A DNA stretch of 64,000 nucleotides from Mogibacterium sp. GTDB taxonomy: Bacteria > Bacillota > Clostridia > Peptostreptococcales > Anaerovoracaceae. The stretch lies in the NCBI GenBank assembly GCA_017431685.1, contig JAFRKO010000023.1, positions 1 through 64,000 on the forward strand. Direction: 5' to 3'. This document shows, piece by piece, positions 63,029-64,000 of this stretch (the first letter of the stretch is position 1; each line of letters opens with the position of its first letter). The notes below the pieces were generated by a model that had not been told where the DNA came from, ran no database searches, and saw only the letters and a list, made by a program, of their open reading frames with translations. A program made the position numbers and the translations under genes.

Positions 63029-64000
63029 ATGTATAAGGAGACATTAAGACAGGTTTGGGCCGAGATCGACATGTCAGCTTTCGATCACAATGTTAAGCAG
63101 ATCAAGGCGCAGATGGAGTGTCCTGAAATGATCGGTGTCATCAAGGCAAATGCTTACGGTCACGGCGCTACAGAGTGCGCAAAGGTTCTCAAGTATAACG
63201 GTGTAAACAATTTTGCAGTCGCTACACTTGAGGAAGCCATCAATCTCCGCGAAGATGGTATTGAGGGCAACATCGTGATCCTCGGTCTGACACCAAAGGA
63301 ATGCGTAGACACCGTAATCGAGTATGATCTGATCCCGGGAGTCATGCACTACGACTATGTCAAAGCGCTGAGTGATGAAGTCATGGCTCAGGGCGCTGAA
63401 CCGGCAAAAGTTCTCTTTGGCCTTGATACCGGAATGGGCAGAGTCGGCCTCAGAGTATTTACTGATGAGGAGCGCGAATATGCAGTAGAGCAATTCAAGA
63501 AGTTTGCTGAACTCCCTGGTATTGAAATTCCTGGAGTAATCACACATTTCTCGACAGCCGATGAGGAGCAGAGAGAGTACACCAAATTGCAGATCAGCAA
63601 CTTTAAAGCATTCTTTGAGAAACTGAATGCTGCCGGATTTGATCCTAAGAAGATCTGCGCTAACTCCGCTTCTATCATGGTATATCCTGAGATCCACTTT
63701 GATGCATGCCGTCCGGGAATCATTCTCTACGGACTTGCTCCATCGGGATATCTCAAGGGAAAAGTTCTCGACCTCAAGCCGGTGATGACAGTAAAGGCTG
63801 AGATCGTGAATCTCAAGACAGTTCCTGCCGGAACTTCAGTCAGCTATGGACGCAAGTTCACGTCATCAGATGAGGCTACAAAGATTGCTACTATCGGCCT
63901 CGGATATGCTGACGGTTATTCAAGACTCAACAGCGGCAAGATCAGCGTGCTTGTCGGCGGCATCAAGTGCCCTGTTGTAGGTAACATCTGTATGGATCAG
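63029..64000 (+). CDS. alr: Alanine racemase (3' end beyond the window)
   Basis: 324 codons are visible; the gene runs off the right edge in frame. It interconverts L- and D-alanine for peptidoglycan. The PLP lysine is K39 in VIKANAYGHG, and FGLDTGMGRVG, HFSTAD, NSASIM and RPGIILYG follow in order, with SYGRKFT and GYADGYSR in the C-terminal domain. The ending ICMDQ is close to the MCMDQ motif next to the catalytic tyrosine region. AAGGAGAATTATT precedes the ATG. It lies apart from lysine genes and has its own promoter. Confidence 0.95.
   Translation, partial: MYKETLRQVWAEIDMSAFDHNVKQIKAQMECPEMIGVIKANAYGHGATECAKVLKYNGVNNFAVATLEEAINLREDGIEGNIVILGLTPKECVDTVIEYDLIPGVMHYDYVKALSDEVMAQGAEPAKVLFGLDTGMGRVGLRVFTDEEREYAVEQFKKFAELPGIEIPGVITHFSTADEEQREYTKLQISNFKAFFEKLNAAGFDPKKICANSASIMVYPEIHFDACRPGIILYGLAPSGYLKGKVLDLKPVMTVKAEIVNLKTVPAGTSVSYGRKFTSSDEATKIATIGLGYADGYSRLNSGKISVLVGGIKCPVVGNICMDQ

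Overview
The window looks like chromosomal DNA of an anaerobic, low-to-mid GC Gram-positive bacterium of the Clostridia. Supporting signs are strong AGGAGG-type ribosome binding sites, an L-box lysine riboswitch, DAP-dehydrogenase lysine synthesis, several lipoproteins, Ig-like surface proteins, and many O2-sensitive-looking Fe-S/flavin enzymes. A family-level placement (for example the Family XIII/Anaerovoracaceae group) is only a guess.

Layout. 0-2.4 kb is a scarred segment: the tail of an IS3-type transposase, a triple GNAT protein, a fragment of a DUF4143-type ATPase, and a tRNA/tmRNA-like 3' end. 2.4-13.9 kb is ordinary housekeeping and conserved-unknown DNA: acetyltransferase, hydrolase, DUF4317, a DUF3810 metallopeptidase-like protein, peptide deformylase, an acyl-CoA ligase with a MarR regulator, an AI-2E family exporter, peptidase S51 and SRAP. 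It also holds an FtsX permease remnant. 14.0-18.5 kb is a lysine/meso-DAP operon (dapA-dapB-ddh-lysA) behind a lysine riboswitch and terminator.

18.5-30.3 kb is the most distinctive part. A PucR-type regulator sits between two operons that each encode a ~938-residue fusion of an old-yellow-enzyme-like FMN/4Fe-4S reductase, an FAD/NAD(P) module and a C-terminal acetoacetate-decarboxylase-like domain. The left operon adds a short-chain dehydrogenase (SDR), a 3-hydroxyacyl-CoA-dehydrogenase-like enzyme and a 63-residue peptide. The right operon adds a protein made of two SDR domains. A dyad GTGCA-N3-TGCAC occurs in the control region of both operons. I infer a PucR-controlled pathway that oxidises hydroxyl groups, reduces C=C bonds and decarboxylates or cleaves a beta-keto intermediate; the substrate is unknown.

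30.3-48 kb: a VWA/MoxR-type ATPase pair, a membrane glycerophosphodiesterase, cardiolipin synthase, an HD protein, a membrane-anchored clostripain-like peptidase, adenine deaminase, an exported PLP-fold protein lacking the desulfurase cysteine, a low-Mr phosphatase and a large surface protein. 48-61 kb: a WYL regulator, CCA-adding enzyme, a large multi-Fe-S GltD-like oxidoreductase followed by an orphan hypA, a SpoIIE-type phosphatase split across two frames, a ketopantoate-reductase family protein, a bidomain Fe-S flavoprotein, a GH13 lipoprotein and an internally deleted S66 peptidase. 61-64 kb: a PD-(D/E)XK-like protein, a 54-bp tandem repeat array with internal palindromes, tRNA-Arg(CCU), and alanine racemase running off the right edge.
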